DNA of 64,000 nt from Amblyornis subalaris (GCA_018881555.1 JACAXG010000014.1:188586-252585); one strand, 5' to 3'. Positions 35,318 to 50,300 are shown, counted from the stretch's first letter. Made by a program: numbers and translations. The notes: generated by a model from the sequence alone, not told the origin.

Positions 35318-38300
35318 GTAAGTATAATAATATTTTTTACATGGATGAAATCTCTATAAAATTGAATCTTCTCTTCAGCTATTCTATTAATGAATCAGTT
35401 AATACAATAAATGTTACAGCAGGTTGCTTGGAGTGGAATTGCCTTAACAGTTTACTTCAATAAAAAATAAATTGTACATTTTCAAATGAGTTTACAGATG
35501 ATATGTGCTCAGGCACCATGACAGTGAAAGCACCTAATTCCCTTAGTCATTTACAAAGTTCCACTCTCATCAGATGTCCTGTATCATGTTATAACCTTGT
35601 TAAAAGAATTCGATGCTTTGATTTAGACAGCAATTTTAAGGTTTGGTGATGGATGCCATTTTGTAGGGTTACTGGGATATAAATAAATAAAATAATCTCT
35701 AGGATAAATAAAATAATGGCTAGGATAATTTATTTGTGTGTGTTGGAGGCCTTGTCAGTAAGATTTTTTGTGTATATTACACCTAGATGTAATTTTTATA
35801 TAGTTGAAAATATCTGCTATCGTTAAGGAAAATAATTTTTAGGTGTGTAGAATTTGAAATGATCAGTTAATAAACAGTATAATGAACATAGTGGTAAAAG
35901 CTGTTGCTGTGCTATTTGTTAACAACTGGATACATTGTGGCATTTTAAGGAGGAAGTTATAAATGTCTTTGTAGGATAGAGTTTAAGCTACTGAAATAAT
36001 TAAACCTAATTACTGTAGACTGTGTGGTCTCTGCTTGTTCCAGTGATATGCAGAAGAGCTGTTAATGTCATTCCAGTTTGGAAGAACAGAGTGACAAACC
36101 CTTGGAGACAAATTTTAAATAAAAATAATTAAAAGTTTGTGGTAATGTGGATTTGATGAATATTAAAGTGTGTTATTTGGATCTTCAGGTTGTTACTATT
36201 CTATAAATACTTTTTGTAGAAAAAATGTAAAGAAACAATGCAGGTAGATAATTGCTTTATTATGGCACTGACATCACCATTTTATTGTGAAATTTTAAAC
36301 TGTCTTTCTGCTGTAAACATAATTTCCCCTCCCTTCTTTCCTCTGTTACCAAGCCCATACTTCCTCTTTTCATAAAAACCTGACTTTCGTTCTTGCTTCT
36401 TCCTCTCTTAGAAAAGTTAAAACAGAACAAACAACCCAGCTGAACCTCAAAAAAGAAAAATGCAGCATTTTGGAAGTTTACTTTGATTTTTTTCTATTTA
36501 AGCTTTTGTGTGCAGTATTCTAAAATAATTCCATATTAAAAATGAAGTGTCTTTTATTCTGGGATATTTGGAAGTTGCAGGTTTATTCTGAGAATATCTT
36601 GAAGTAAGAAATGAAGAGATGAACTAGATACTAAACTGCTATGCAGAGGAGCCAGTAAAATGCTTAACAGATGCTCTGAAGAGGGAATGTTTGCACTGTG
36701 TCACATGGAATTGCTGGTGTACAGATAATTTATAATCTTGAGAGATTTCACGGTTTAATGATTGCCCATTTGTTAGCAAAACTCTGGCCAAAGTTTTGGG
36801 TTTGCCAAGGAAAGAAATTATTTTCCCTTCTAATTTGGGAGTGTTTTTATGCTTCCATGTTCTCATATAGTCGCAGCCTCAAAGGATCATGTCTGTGTAA
36901 AGTGCTATTATGTACATGTGAGACCGGATTGGTTATTTTGTAAAAAGCGGTGAAAAGAAATAGGTTTGTGTCTGACTCCTGGCTTAAACTGGGGCTTGCC
37001 AAGTGATGCAAGGGAAAACTGTCGGTAGCATAAGCTCTGGAAGGACATTTTGAGGAAGGTGGTGCACTGGGGCTCTCTGTGATGGAAGGTCGGGAGGAGA
37101 GATTGTGTGGAGCACATTGGTTACACAGAACAAAGAACCTTCCTTGTAATTTGGCTCCATTCCTTCCTCTTTTCCCTCAAAGTCTGTGGGAAGAAAGCTC
37201 CTTCAAAATGCTGCTCCTTTGGAAGTCTTAAGATAAATCATGGCAGTGTTCTTCACTGAACTATAGTTTGAGCTCCCCTGTCTAAGCCTGACTGGTGGGA
37301 AATGTCGCTCTGAAGCAAACATGATCCTTATTTGACTGTTCTGTGGGACAGTTGGGTGATACAATGTATAGACAAACATGTATGACTCACTAAACTGAAC
37401 TGTTTAATGAAACAACTGATGCACATTCAAGTCAGTTAACTGTAGAGTTCACAGCTTTTGCGGGAAACACTTTTTTTAAATGAAAAAAATGTAGCATACA
37501 TACACACACTTGTCACTTCTTTCTGTATGAATTCTGTGTTGGTTAGGCACGTTACAGAGACAGAGAAGATGAACAAAAAAAAGGAGAAACAAAGCTTCCA
37601 CAAATTTAAGGTCTTTTACAGTATTCCTCTGTTTTAAAATGAAAGCTCATAGTTAGTATAAAGCGAAACTGTAGAGATACTTTTCAGCTACTAATCTGAA
37701 TGTATAGCAGAGAATTGGGAGGGCATATGGAGACTATACTTTGTCTACAGCAAAGTACCTGGTAAAAGCTGTTCTTCCGTGTACCTAAATGAATTCAGGG
37801 CAAAACACTCACCACCACCATCCAGTGAAAACTCAACATCCAAACGTCTGAGCTCTTCAGATTTTTGCTTTTTTGGTTTGTTTGTAGTTTCTGTTCTGCA
37901 CTTATGATGGTATTTGAATTTTAGATAGTAGAAAGAAAGATTTAACATATAAATAGTTCAACAAAATGTCTGTTACTTACTTTCTTGTTTTGACAGCTGG
38001 TTAAGAAAAGAATGATGTTACTGTGTGAGCAGAAGACAGGTGGGATAAGCAATTTTGTGATTTCATTGACATGGTCAGAAGATGTCCTATGTCTGATAAA
38101 TATTTTAATCTAAAAAAGTACACAGTGTTGTTTATTTTAGTTTATACTTGTTAATTATTTCTGTCTTGTTGCAAACCTGATTTTTTAAAAAATGTTTTTC
38201 TCTTAGTATAACCTTGAAAATGGAACCCAGACTTTTGATGATCTACCTGCTAGATTTGGCTACAGACTGCCAGCAGAAGGCTTGAAGGTAAAAAAAAAAA

Positions 38301-41300
38301 TTACGTATTGTGCTGGGTTCAGCTAGGGTAGAGTTAATTTTCTTCTCAGTGTTTGGTGTGGAGCTGTGTTTTGGATTTGTGCTGAACACAGGGTTGATAA
38401 TATAGAGATGTTTTTGTTATTGCTGAGCAGTGCCAGCACAGAACCAAGGCCTTTTCTGTTCCTGCTACTGCCGCTCTGGTGAGGACGTTGGGGGTGCATG
38501 GGAGGCTGGGAGAAGACACAGCCAGGACAGGGGACCCAGACTGATCAAAGTAATATTCCAGACCATATGACATCATGCTCAGTATATAAAGTGGGGGGAA
38601 GAAAGAGAGAGAGGGGGCACATTTGGAGTGATGGTGTTTGTCTTCCCAAGTCACCTTTGCGTGTGATGGGGCCCTGCTCTCCTGGAGGTGGCTGAACACC
38701 TGCCTGCCTATGGGAAGCAGTGAATTAATTCCTTGTTTTCCTTTGCTTGTGTGTGTGGCTTTTGCTTTTCCTGATAAACTGTCTATCTCAACCCACGAGT
38801 TCTCCAGCTTTTCCCCTTCCAGTTCTCTCCCTGATCCTGCTGGTGGGGGAGTGAGTGAGTGGCTGCGTGGGGCTTGGGGGCTGGATGGGGTTAAACCCCC
38901 ACAGTCCTTTTTGGCACACAATGTGGAACACAAAGGGTTTGAGATAATGACAGGTTTGATTGGGATGTGCTAGATTGAATTTAAATGTTGANTATATATA
39001 GAGAGAACTGTATCTGCTGAACATTTCCTCTGTAAGCTAAAAAAGATAAAAATTAAAGGAATTTAGTGTCAAGGAAAAATAAAGACAGAAATTATTATTC
39101 AACTGTTCAAACAAAACAAATGTGCAAAGGATCTTATGTTGCCTGTGAATAGGCAGATTCTTCTCCTAAAAAGAGCATTTTGGTAATCTTTGCCTACTTA
39201 AGGGAGAATTTGCTGAAAACATTTAACAAATAGATTAAAAATAGGTAAATAATGGAAATCTAAGGTAAGTTTGGTAGACCACTGTTTTCTCTGTTTTGAT
39301 GGCAATACTGATACACGATGTCAGTTACCTTGCACTGGAATCAGCAGATGCCAGACTTAATTTTGTGTTGATATAATTTTTTAAAAAGCATATTTGAAAG
39401 ATTCATTGTCTCTGTACAGTTGTATGTTGGCAAGCCCTTTGACACTGTGAAGGGTGGCAAGGCAAGAGAGATCGTTTCCTTGCGTGTGGCCCACATTAAG
39501 TGTGCTGTGTAAAGCAATCATATCTCAGTTTTTGGGAAGGTACAACCGTTTTCAGTTTGCTACTCTCATTGTGTTTCTCAAGCAGCGGAATGGAGAAGCT
39601 CAGGAGCTGCAGCTCTGCCATGGTGCCTGTGTGCTGTGCCTGGTGCTGGGGGCTGTGGCAGGGATTGTGATTGACCCTGCACCCTCTCCTTACACAGTTT
39701 CATTTTAATTGCAATCCACACCCCATAGCAGATGAGATGGTCCCCCCATTCTCCCAGTGCTCCTTCAAGCATGGGTTGCACTCATGCTCTTTTGTTTTTC
39801 TCTGTATCAGTAAGTGGGGAAAATGCAAATACACATATACATTTTTGTTACTTATCTGTAAGAGTTTCTTTACTTCTTGAAATAGCATCATGTTGCCATA
39901 GGGATGCTGGGCCATGACTTGAAAACTAATACTATTAAGAGAAGGCACTGGAAAGTGCTAATATATCAGATTAGGAGAAAATATGCGTGTGACTTTTTAA
40001 TTTATTTTTTTAGATTTTGTTAATCCCGTTTTCATTGACATGTAAAAATGAAAAAGCATATAAATATTAACCATATGAAATTGTAAAATACCCCTAGTAT
40101 TAGAGAAGACAGAAGTAAGATGTAAAGGTTTGCAAATGTTAATGGAACTGGAAGGGGAAAAACTTTGCATGTTAATTTATGCAAAATGATTAACATGCAA
40201 AAACTGGCCAAGATGGCTGTGGCCATGGGAATACATGTTGGGCTTTATCGTTACTGTGCACTGGATTAGAAATTCTGAAGACCTTATGTCTTCTGAAATA
40301 CAGCAGCAGAATGTTTTGTACAGCAGCATAATTACTTTTAATGTCTCTGGTGTGGTCAGTACACTCACTTGGAACACAGTAAGATGTGTAGGTGGGCTGA
40401 ATGAAATTAATAGAAGAGAGATTAAGTTGAAAGTAAAATGGGAAGGAACTGTGAGAGGTTGGATAAATGCATCTTCCTTAGTGATGATAAGGCACATTCT
40501 GCTTTTTCTGGCTTCTGCTAAGGTAGTAGCTGTTCAGACATTCTGGTGGCAGTAGTCAGTAACTAGTGGGAAGGCTTTTATTCATTTTTTCTGTGTAAAA
40601 TAAGATAGAGAAGGTAGAAAGTAAATTATTTAAAAATAAATTACATATGGTGATGTTAATGCTGTGAACTGGTGTCGTAGTCCTACTGCTTAGAAAAGTG
40701 CTTAGAAGCCAGATGAATATCCTGTTCAGTTCTAGTCTTCACATTCTCTGAGATAGTTTGTTGCTGAGATTACGCAGCTGATGCTTTTTGGTGTGCTGCG
40801 CTGAGTTTAGCACCAAGGGGCACACTCCCCCTTTCTGGCTGCCTGACGTGAGGTGCTCTGCAGTGACAGGAACCATTTGTTTGCTTTAGAGTCACATTCG
40901 TGCAGTCAGTGTCAGTAAGTTTGTTCATTTTGGATAAAGTGTATTTTCTGTTCCACTCAGACAATTGAAACACTTGTCTGCAAGAAAGGATGTTGTGTCT
41001 GACCGACCAGGCAGTTTAGGGCTTGTGGGAAGTTCAGGCTTCCTTACTTTTTTTTTACTGTAGAAGTGGCTACATGGAGTCAGTCCTGTGGCAGTGATTT
41101 GTGTGTCATGCTGTCCCCCTTTGAATAGTATATGAGGGTTTATGACTGAGATGTGAATGATTTTACAGCTGAGAGTTCTTATACAAAAATTCAGGCAGAC
41201 CACCTTCCAAGTTCTGGAGAAGGGAGACTTCTATCATATACACCCCTACAGAGACCATGAAGGCATAGAGTTGCTTGCTTCTTACTTCTGTCTGTAGCCT

Positions 41301-44300
41301 GCATGGCCCCAAAAACTGGCTCTGCAGCATTGTTGATGTTGCAGTGTTGAGAGTAACTGCTATGCAAAAAACATGAAGCTGGTGTTAAGGTAAAAGGGTG
41401 GATCACTCTTTAATTCCATGTTGCCCTTTTGATCCCAAAGGGGAATAAAGTGCTGTAAGAATTCCTTTAACTCAGGAATTCCTCTGCAATTCCCCTCAAG
41501 CAGGCTTCATTTCCGTGCCAAGTGGGTGTTATCATGGGGAGAAGGTTGGTGTTAGAGTTGTGTAGTTGTTTACTGACTATATTGAGAAACAGAGGGTGAT
41601 TAAGTGATTTACCCAAGTAGTGAGCCAATTTAATACATCAAAAATAGGTATAAGGAGCTTTGATTCTGACCTTTTTAACTGTTAGTCAGCTTGTGTGTTA
41701 ATTAAGGTAAATGTCATCACCTGTGTAGAAATGATAGAGTTTTAGTCCTGAATATTATACTAAACTTTTTTCTTTGCATTAATATTTTAATTACTTTAAA
41801 AAATGCTCTACTTGTTGCAATAGGGTGAAAGTGGTGTACTTTTTCAGTGCTTGTGATTAAGATTTCTTAGTATGCAAGTTGCAAAACACAGTCTGTCAGA
41901 TTTACAGTAACTTGGTGCCAAAGCGTAAATGTAGGTGCTGCTCAGTTAAATGGCTCCTCAATTAAAGACAGTTAAGAATGTATGGTAGCATTAAGGACAA
42001 AGCAGTCCAGTCATAGCTGCTGGCCTTTGGCTTCTATGGATGCATTTCTTTATCTGTAATGTGGTGNTGTGCGATTTGTGTAAAACCTCTGTAGAACGCA
42101 GTTGGTTCCTTAAGGGCCAGTCTAGTTAAAGCCGAGAAAAGGCTTGGAGCCATGCATGGAGCCATGTACAGTGAGTAGTGTGTGCTGTATGAATTGGGGA
42201 GCCTTAGTGACCTACATTTGGCTGTCAGCAAATCAGTTTAAAATTTTCAGTGTTATTGCATTTGATTGTTACAGACTTTGTAGTGTTATGCCTGTCACCA
42301 CAAACTTGGCAAAGAATGAGATTGCTGGTGCAGCTTTTCTGCCAAAAGTGATATTATTACAAAAATAAATCCCTCAAAACAAAACTTCTCTCTACTGTAG
42401 GTTAAAATTTATGAATAACATGTATTTAAAGTGTAAGATTATATATAAAGAATTAAAAGTACATTTAAACTGACCATATATATAGACTATATATATCATA
42501 TATATCTTTGTGTATTATGTTTGTGTATATAAACTGTATTAAAAATTTACATCTATTTTATATATTTCAACTGTTAATATATACATTGATATGTAATTAT
42601 ATATTTATTATATATATTTCTAGACAGGTGATGACATCTCTGTCTAAAGCTGTCAGTGAAAAGTGAGAGCTTGAGGATATATCTAGACCTGTAGCAATAA
42701 TTTCTTGAGCCCACAGCAGTGCAAGTTCTCATGGTCTTTATTTGCATAAAACACACTACTTACATTCTTATTTTCTGGCAATTTACAACTCTTTACCTGT
42801 GTGGTAACTTGCAAGAGGAATATTCCTCTGCCAAATGCTGTTCTGTTGCATTAGTGTCCGAAAGCCTCCGTCACACTGTGACTTTATCATGCACATGACC
42901 CAGGAAGGTGATTTTCTGAAGAGGGATATTTCACGTGAAGGGTAGGCAAAACTTCCTCTGGATGTCCAGTCTGGATTTTTCTATAGTTTGGTAATCACAA
43001 TCTGTTGTGAAGAGACTTAACAAAAGGGAGACTAAGTAATACCAATCTAATAATTAAGTAACATTAATCTAGTTAGTCAAGAAGCTCCTTCTCAGGTGAT
43101 CTAGAGAGCTGACCAAGGAAGCAAGCCCATTCTACCAAAGGGAAAAGGGCCAGCCTGCTCCCTTCAGAGTGCTGTGCAGCCTGTGTCATGTGCTACTGGC
43201 ACTGTTGTGNGTGGCAGCACAGGGTTGTTCTGACAGTCAAGTGTTGAAGTCACAGCATTGGGAAGTGGGACTCATGCCAGCACATCCCAGGTGAGCATGT
43301 TTCCTGTGAGAGTAGCTGTAGAAGTTTTCAGCAGATGTAAAATGTGAGATTAGGAGAGTTTCTACTTCTGCGTTGTCAGTGATGGAGTGCTAACTCAGCC
43401 ACCTTAAAACATCTCAAAGATTGCTTCAAGGTTGATATTGCCAAAGTTTCCTACTTCTGTGAACCCTTCAGCTGTAGCTCGTTGAGTGATCTTATGCTTA
43501 CGATAGCAAACCAACTATTTTGTATGCTAGGTCGGTGCTGGAGTCATACATGGAACTTCGCTTGTGTTCTTTCAATTACAGAGTGCTGAGTTTATGTTGG
43601 TGCTTCTTAGGCCATTGTACTTCTGGTTTCTCAATTAGTCTCCCTATGTCTTAGTCACACTGTGTTGATGTAGTATATGCCTCTTCTTTTTTCTTGAATT
43701 ACACTGGAAAGTCTGAGTATGATGTGATTAGAAAAACTGTATTTGCTTTCAAACTTTCTAATTCTGTACAGACATAAAGATTCTGATGAATCAAAATATA
43801 TAGTCAGGGAAGTAGCAGAAATCTTGCTATGATATAGGATTATATTATATGATAATATGAATTTGTTTAGCTATTGTATGAAAACGTGCAATTTTCTTTC
43901 CTTACACTTGACTACCAACCCTTTTGTTAAGACAAGGAGAAATGAAGCTTGTTTCTGCTCCTGTTTTCTAGGGATTTCTAATAAATTCCAAACCAGAGAA
44001 TGCATGTGAGCCTATAGCCCCACCTCCACTGAGAGACAACTCCTCTGGTGCTTTTATTGTGTTAATCCGGAGGCTGGAGTGCAACTTTGATGTCAAGGTA
44101 AGGTCAGATTTTTTTTTTTTTAGATTTTTTTTTTTNAATTTTTTTTTCAAGTTCTTTCTCCTCTGAGTTTCAGAGTAGTGGTGCTTCAGAAAAATATCTA
44201 TAGCTAACAGTAGAGTAGATACTGATGTGAAGGGGAGTGAGAATTTTATTGTCTCCAGACAGATAAAGCACAGCTCACCAAGTCCAACCAATGACCTACC

Positions 44301-47300
44301 TTTGATTGAACACAACCACGTCAACTAGACCAGAGCACTGAGTGCCATTTCCAGTCTTCCCTTAAATGCCTTCAGGGATGGTGACTCTACCACCTCCCTG
44401 GGCAGCTGCTTCCAATATTTAATCATCCTTTCTGTGAAGAAATTCTTCCTGATGTCCAACCTGAACCTCCCCTGGCACAGCTTAAGAATATGTTCCCTTG
44501 TCTTATTGCTGGTTGCCTGGGAGAAGACCCTGACCCCCATCTGGCTGCACCCTCCTGTCAGAGTTGTAGAGAGTGAGAAGGTCACCCCTGAACCTCCTTT
44601 TCTCTAGGCTGAGCACCCCAAGCTCCCTCAGCCCCTCCTTGTGCTCCAGACCCTTCCCCAGCTCCATTCCCTTTTATGGGCATGCTCCAGCACCTTGATC
44701 TTTAAGGTCCCTTTCAACGCTTAACATTCTATGATTTTAAAAATGTGAAATTAGAATGATTTGTTTGGCTGTGGTTTTCTTGAAAATTAACGCAATACAT
44801 GGGGCCGCTTAAGGAAAACAGGGCTCTTCAATTTGTTGTTGACTTTCGTGAACGAAAAGGAGACTCAACTGTATTTGCTTTTGCTGCTGTGTGGTAGGTA
44901 CAGTTACATGGTGATTGAAACATGTAAATTCTACCCAGACTGTAGATTCCACCTGCAGAGGCAGGTTCACTGCTCATGTAATCTGCCTTCACATCAGACT
45001 CAGGAATGGCACATAGTCTGTGCTGTGGATCCTGCCACCCCATGTGCATATGGCTCAGTGGGAAAAGAAAGGGGGGCAAATGGCTACTTGCCTTTGTTTC
45101 ATGTCCTCTTTGTCTGTCTAATTGTCCGTACACTGATGAGACAGTATTGCTTCTGGAGACATGGTTAAAGGAACAGGTCTGAATTTGGAAGATTTTTACA
45201 TTGTTGTTGAGGGATTTCCATAGTCAGTCCTTTAAGGATTAAGTCACATTAGCTCTGTCTGTAAGAATTTTTTGGTTACATTTTATATTTCATATAATAT
45301 TGATAGAAAAGGGGATTTCCACTCATTTCTTGTTAGACAAAGAGCAAAGCAGCAAGTGGATCAGCATTTCCAAGGCAGGCATCAGTATCTGCATACTCTG
45401 TGGCCAGTGAATCCACATCTCTAGTATGTTGTTAATACTGTTGCAATATTGCATTATATAATTGCATGCATAATACAGCGTTTTGCCTTGAAGTTTCTGC
45501 CAGGAAGTGGCATTGTGCTGAGGTGTGAGCTAAATTACCCATCAACTACTTGACTGACAGAATGCGTATTTTAACAAAAATTGAAAGTCCTCTCTCTCCT
45601 TCTGTTTTATGTTGAAAATTACAAGTGCAGGTACATAGCTATTTCTTGATTTCTTTATATATGCACTATGGATATTTTTTGTGGTGATACAATATTGACC
45701 AAACTCCCAACCAGGCATCTATGTCAAAATTGACATTTTAAATGGATTTACTCTTTTTTTTTTTTTTTTTTTTTTTTATATTGGGATTTCTCAAGCTGTT
45801 TGCATTCTGGATTTTCCAATAACAATGTTCTGCTGTTTGAAATACAGTCATTAGCAGTATGGAAAGAGAATCGGTGTTGTTGGGATGAAACCCAAATATT
45901 TCTCAAGGTGCTTTAAGTGCTTTTTGCATCTTGTGAAGAGGTGTTTTTATACTGCAGTGGATGCAGTAAAAGCAAGATGAACAGTTGTATCTTAGTTAAG
46001 TTTTCATTAGTAATAGTCACCGCAGTAAATGCCATTTACGTGGACCTTGGGCTTTGCTTGTATTGACAAAAAGGTGAGTCTGTATTAGAAATGTAACTGG
46101 TACACAGGATGTTAATAGTTTTGTACCCATAGTTATAATTTTGCACTTTTCCATGAGAAAGCTTCTGATACCTGGGCTTTCAGGTGAAATATTCCACATC
46201 TCTAAAGCACAGAAAAGATACTACTCATGTGACTTCATGAGCTATGAAGTGGTAATTTCTAGACTACCAAAGTAAGTTAGTGTCTTTATTTTAAATTATG
46301 ATCACATTTTTTAACTACCTTTAGAAAGTTTTAAATTCTATTTTTAATATATATAAATAATCTGCCTGCAGACAATATTAAAATGGCTTTCTAGAAAAAT
46401 AGCATAACTACATGAGTGTAAGAATAATGATATGGTTTTGCTTTGAAAGGTGACACTTGTTTTGTAAGTGCAAATTGTGTCCATATTAATAACTTTGTGA
46501 AAGTGTACCTTGTCTCAGAAAGCACAGACCTGTTACTGTACTTGGAAGCAAGAGTCTTTCCAATAAGTATTTTGTGTGGCTTACAGGTCTTAAATGCCCA
46601 GAGAGCTGGATACAAGGCGGCTATAGTTCACAATGTTGATTCTGATGACCTCATAAGCATGGGATCCAACGACAGTAAGTACAGGTATCACTTCTTCTCT
46701 CCTGTTTGAAAATCATTTCACCCACTGGAAACAGCAGCACCACCAAAAACCACTCAAAACCCCAACAACAAAACTACCACCAGAAAGAAACAGAAACCAA
46801 AACCAAACTAAACAAAAAACTGGGGGAAATCCTCCTGCTTTTAGGATTTAATAACAGGAAATATTTGCATAAGAACAAATATATTGACCTGTGCCTTTTC
46901 TGAACGTTTCTTTTGGTTTTCCTTCAAATTTTAGTTCTAGTGTTCTGGGTTAAATTTGTATTACTGATGTGGAAAATAGCTGATGTGTTGTTAATTAAGT
47001 AGAAATATAGGAAAAAATATAGAAAAAAATGCATTTGGAAGGAGATCAGACTTTAAAATATGACTTTTTAGTATTTGGAGTCATAGAACCATTTAGGTTG
47101 GAAAAGACCCTTGGGACCATGAACTTCATCCATGATTGTTAGTCATTCCAGTTTGTTGTCGCATGGTTCAGTACATCTTCCTGTTCTCTGGACAAATGAA
47201 TTCTAGCATATCATGTGTACTTATTTTCAATTTTTCAGTTGGAAAAAGAATATTTAAAGACCAGTGCACCATTTACTATTTGGAACTATTAGCTGTTCCA

Positions 47301-50300
47301 ATTTTAACCTTCGTGGAGTGAATATGTTCAGAACATCTTGAAATCTAGTCAAAATGTTGGGTTTGTTTTGTGGTATTTGTTTTGTGTTTATAGTGCTGTT
47401 ATTACTTTCTTTGTGGCATTTCTTTACTGTGTCCAGTTTTTGAACTTGCTTGATACGGAACAAGAAAACAAATAAGAAGAAAACAAATTATTTTCCAGTG
47501 GAAATGGTATTGAGTAAACTAGGAATGAACTTTCACAAACTAATGGGAGCTGAGTAGCCCAGGCAGTTAATGTGAAAGTGGGTTTAATGAACTCTCAACC
47601 CATGTGAATCTTATTTTCAGGTTTCAGTAAGTAATCAAAACATAGAACAAGTCCGCAAAAAACACAGATTTCATAGTGCGAGGTGACATTCAGCCATGTG
47701 TGATTTTGCCTTAGGGAACCTGGCTGCTTTGATACGGACTAAACTCAGGTTGCTATGAGCCCTAGATGTGAAGTATTAAGGGGCAAATCAATATAAAGCG
47801 AAGCTGGAGGAGAAGGTTTTCTGCAATATGGGATTTATCTTTCAATAAGTTTTCATTTATTGTTGCCTTCACTGGTAAACAGAGAAGAGGACAATTCATC
47901 CAGTTTCTTGAGACTGAAATAAAGATGTGAGACTTGTTCATTTTCTTCTTTCTTCTTTTTGACCTCATCTAGCTGCGGTTGTTTCCAGTATGTTTATTTA
48001 TGTTTGGGGTGAAAAGGAGGGAAGATATATTAATTAAAACTTATAGAACCAGATCACAAAATCATGTAAGTTGCCAGAAATTCTGGAAATCAGTGAAGCA
48101 ATGTGACTTGTATCAATTCTCTGAGTAAAGAATGTTGTTCTGATTAAACTTATGATCCTCTTTTGTCAAAATATTTTGGTTTTGTGCTCCCTTTAACTAT
48201 TCCAGTAGGAATTTTGATTTTTCTTCCTGCAATAAATTCCCTGCAAATTGCGTAGGAAAAATAATAGCACTTAAATGAAGTGAAGCTGTAATATGCTTGT
48301 GCGTTGGTCTATGTGTTACTATGTTATAATATGTCTTCCTGTTGTGATAGTCTCATAGTGTTCAAATCTTGTATCTTGAATACCCATAGGTTGTCCACGT
48401 AATAATAGTTTTATTTTCCTGCTTTTTTTAATACAGTTGAGGTTTTAAAGAAGATTGACATTCCTTCTGTCTTTATTGGCGAGACATCAGCTAATTCTCT
48501 TAAAGAGGAGTTTACTTATGAAAAGGGGTAGGTTAACTCACATGTCGCTGTGTTATTCCTTGCATTAGGTCATTATCTCTTTTGAATATTTATGCATTTA
48601 AAAAAAGATGTTGTGATGACAGAGGCTATAGGTATTCCAGGTGAAATCTTGGGCTTGAGAGCAACCTGCAATGCTTTAGTAAATAAGAAAGATTTCACTG
48701 TATCTTTTGACAGTCATGTTGTATTTTTTTCATTCTGCTGTTAAAGCAGCTATGAGGTGGTTTCTGTAGATTTGATTGAGGTCAGTAAATAGTTTTAACT
48801 CAAAAAACGTTCTAAGAAACATTGTTTTATCCTTTTATTTAATTGGCTTTACACTGTGTGGGTATGGACTGAATTTTCTATGTTGTTGTGCTCAGGTAGG
48901 ATTCCTGTAGTGCTTCTAGTGACAACCTTTTGTTTCAATTTTTTTTTTTTTTAATTGTATTTGTTCTTTAACTCGTTCATTAAATTCTCACTAATTTAGA
49001 AAGTGTTATCTCTTCCTCCCCACAGTGGCCATGTTGTGTTAATCCCAGAGTTCAGTCTTCCTTTGGAGTACTACTTAATCCCTTTCCTAATAATAGTAGG
49101 GATCTGTCTTATTCTCATCGTCATATTTATGGTAAGTTTCTTCTTTTAATAGCACTTTTTTCTTTCAAATCATCAGGGAACTGTCATATACTGAAGTTAA
49201 AGGAAGGGACACAGTAAAGGAAGAGTGAAGCTGTGTGTACCGCACATACCTGTACCATGCTTACCTGTAATCATTTCGTTTCTCAGTAAAACAGACAGGT
49301 GCAGAATTTTGTCAAAGGGATACCAGAAACCTTTTTGATGTTCTCCCTAGCATATAAGTGCAATTACTGGAATTTTCCTCACTGTCACTCTCAACACTCC
49401 ACAAGTGCTTGCTTTTGGGCCCTATACAGAGTGACCTGTCCTTGTGCTCTTGTATACCGAGATCACATCCTGCCTTACTAAACTTAATAATCATTAGTCC
49501 CACTGTTCCACAGTGCAGAACCTCTCACAGCACAGAGCATAGATCTCAGCACATGCACTGCCTGTAGAGGTTCTCAGTTGGGACATCTTTCCTTGAAATG
49601 GTAAGGTAGCATAGCATTATATTATTTCAGGATACTTAGCATCCCATTTTTTGTAGTCTGTGCCCAATTTATTATTTTACCTTTTAATAAAAATCAAATA
49701 ATGTATCAACTGTTTTCTAAACACTTTCTTAAAATAATTTTCTGCATTAGTATTTTTTGCACTGCAAATTATGCATTTCATTGACAATCCTGGGCATGTT
49801 TGGCACAAGCACAATTGCAGCAGCTCTCTGTTTGTATTTTTTTAGCAGAGTTTTTGCTATTGTCTTTTACAGTGTCCTTCTGGACAAAATGAGCCCATTA
49901 AAGCTAGATGTGTGCACAGTACGATGGGTGAACAACTGTCAGAAGGGTCAGGCTCAGGGAGTTGCAGTCAAGGGGCTGACACCTGGCTGGCAGTCGGGCA
50001 TCAGTGGTGCTCATCAGGATTCAGCTTTACAGCCGGTTCTCTGTGGTGTTGCGATCAGCAACCTGGACAGAGGAGTTAAGTACACACTGAGTAAGTTTGC
50101 CAAGGATACTGCACTAGGAGATGCTGATTCCCTTGCATGTAGAGAGGCCTTCACAGAGACCTCTTGATAGATTAGAGCACTGGACAATTAATTGGTGCAG
50201 TGAAATTGATCTCAGGGAGGTTCCAGGTTGGATTTGGGCCTCATTCTTTTCTGATTCTGTCCCTGTTTGTTTGAGACAATCTTCTTTTTAACTAGGAAAT

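Larger units (their letters stand above)
38288..43971 (+). other. RNF13: RNF13 intron 3
   Basis: 5.7 kb. It contains an ERV LTR from about 38309, a (TA)-rich tract near 42470-42620 and ambiguous bases at 38992, 42067 and 43210. The remainder (39000-42400, 42700-43970) shows no recognisable gene or repeat. Confidence 0.8.
44098..46586 (+). other. RNF13: RNF13 intron 4
   Basis: 2.5 kb. Begins with T-rich sequence carrying an ambiguous base at 44136, then a rearranged CR1 copy (44274-44736) and a 24 bp poly-T run (45754-45777). The rest holds nothing recognised. Confidence 0.85.

Noticed and set aside
38346..38933. A 195-codon minus-strand frame
   Set aside because: It is entirely the antisense of the ERV LTR at 38309-38903.
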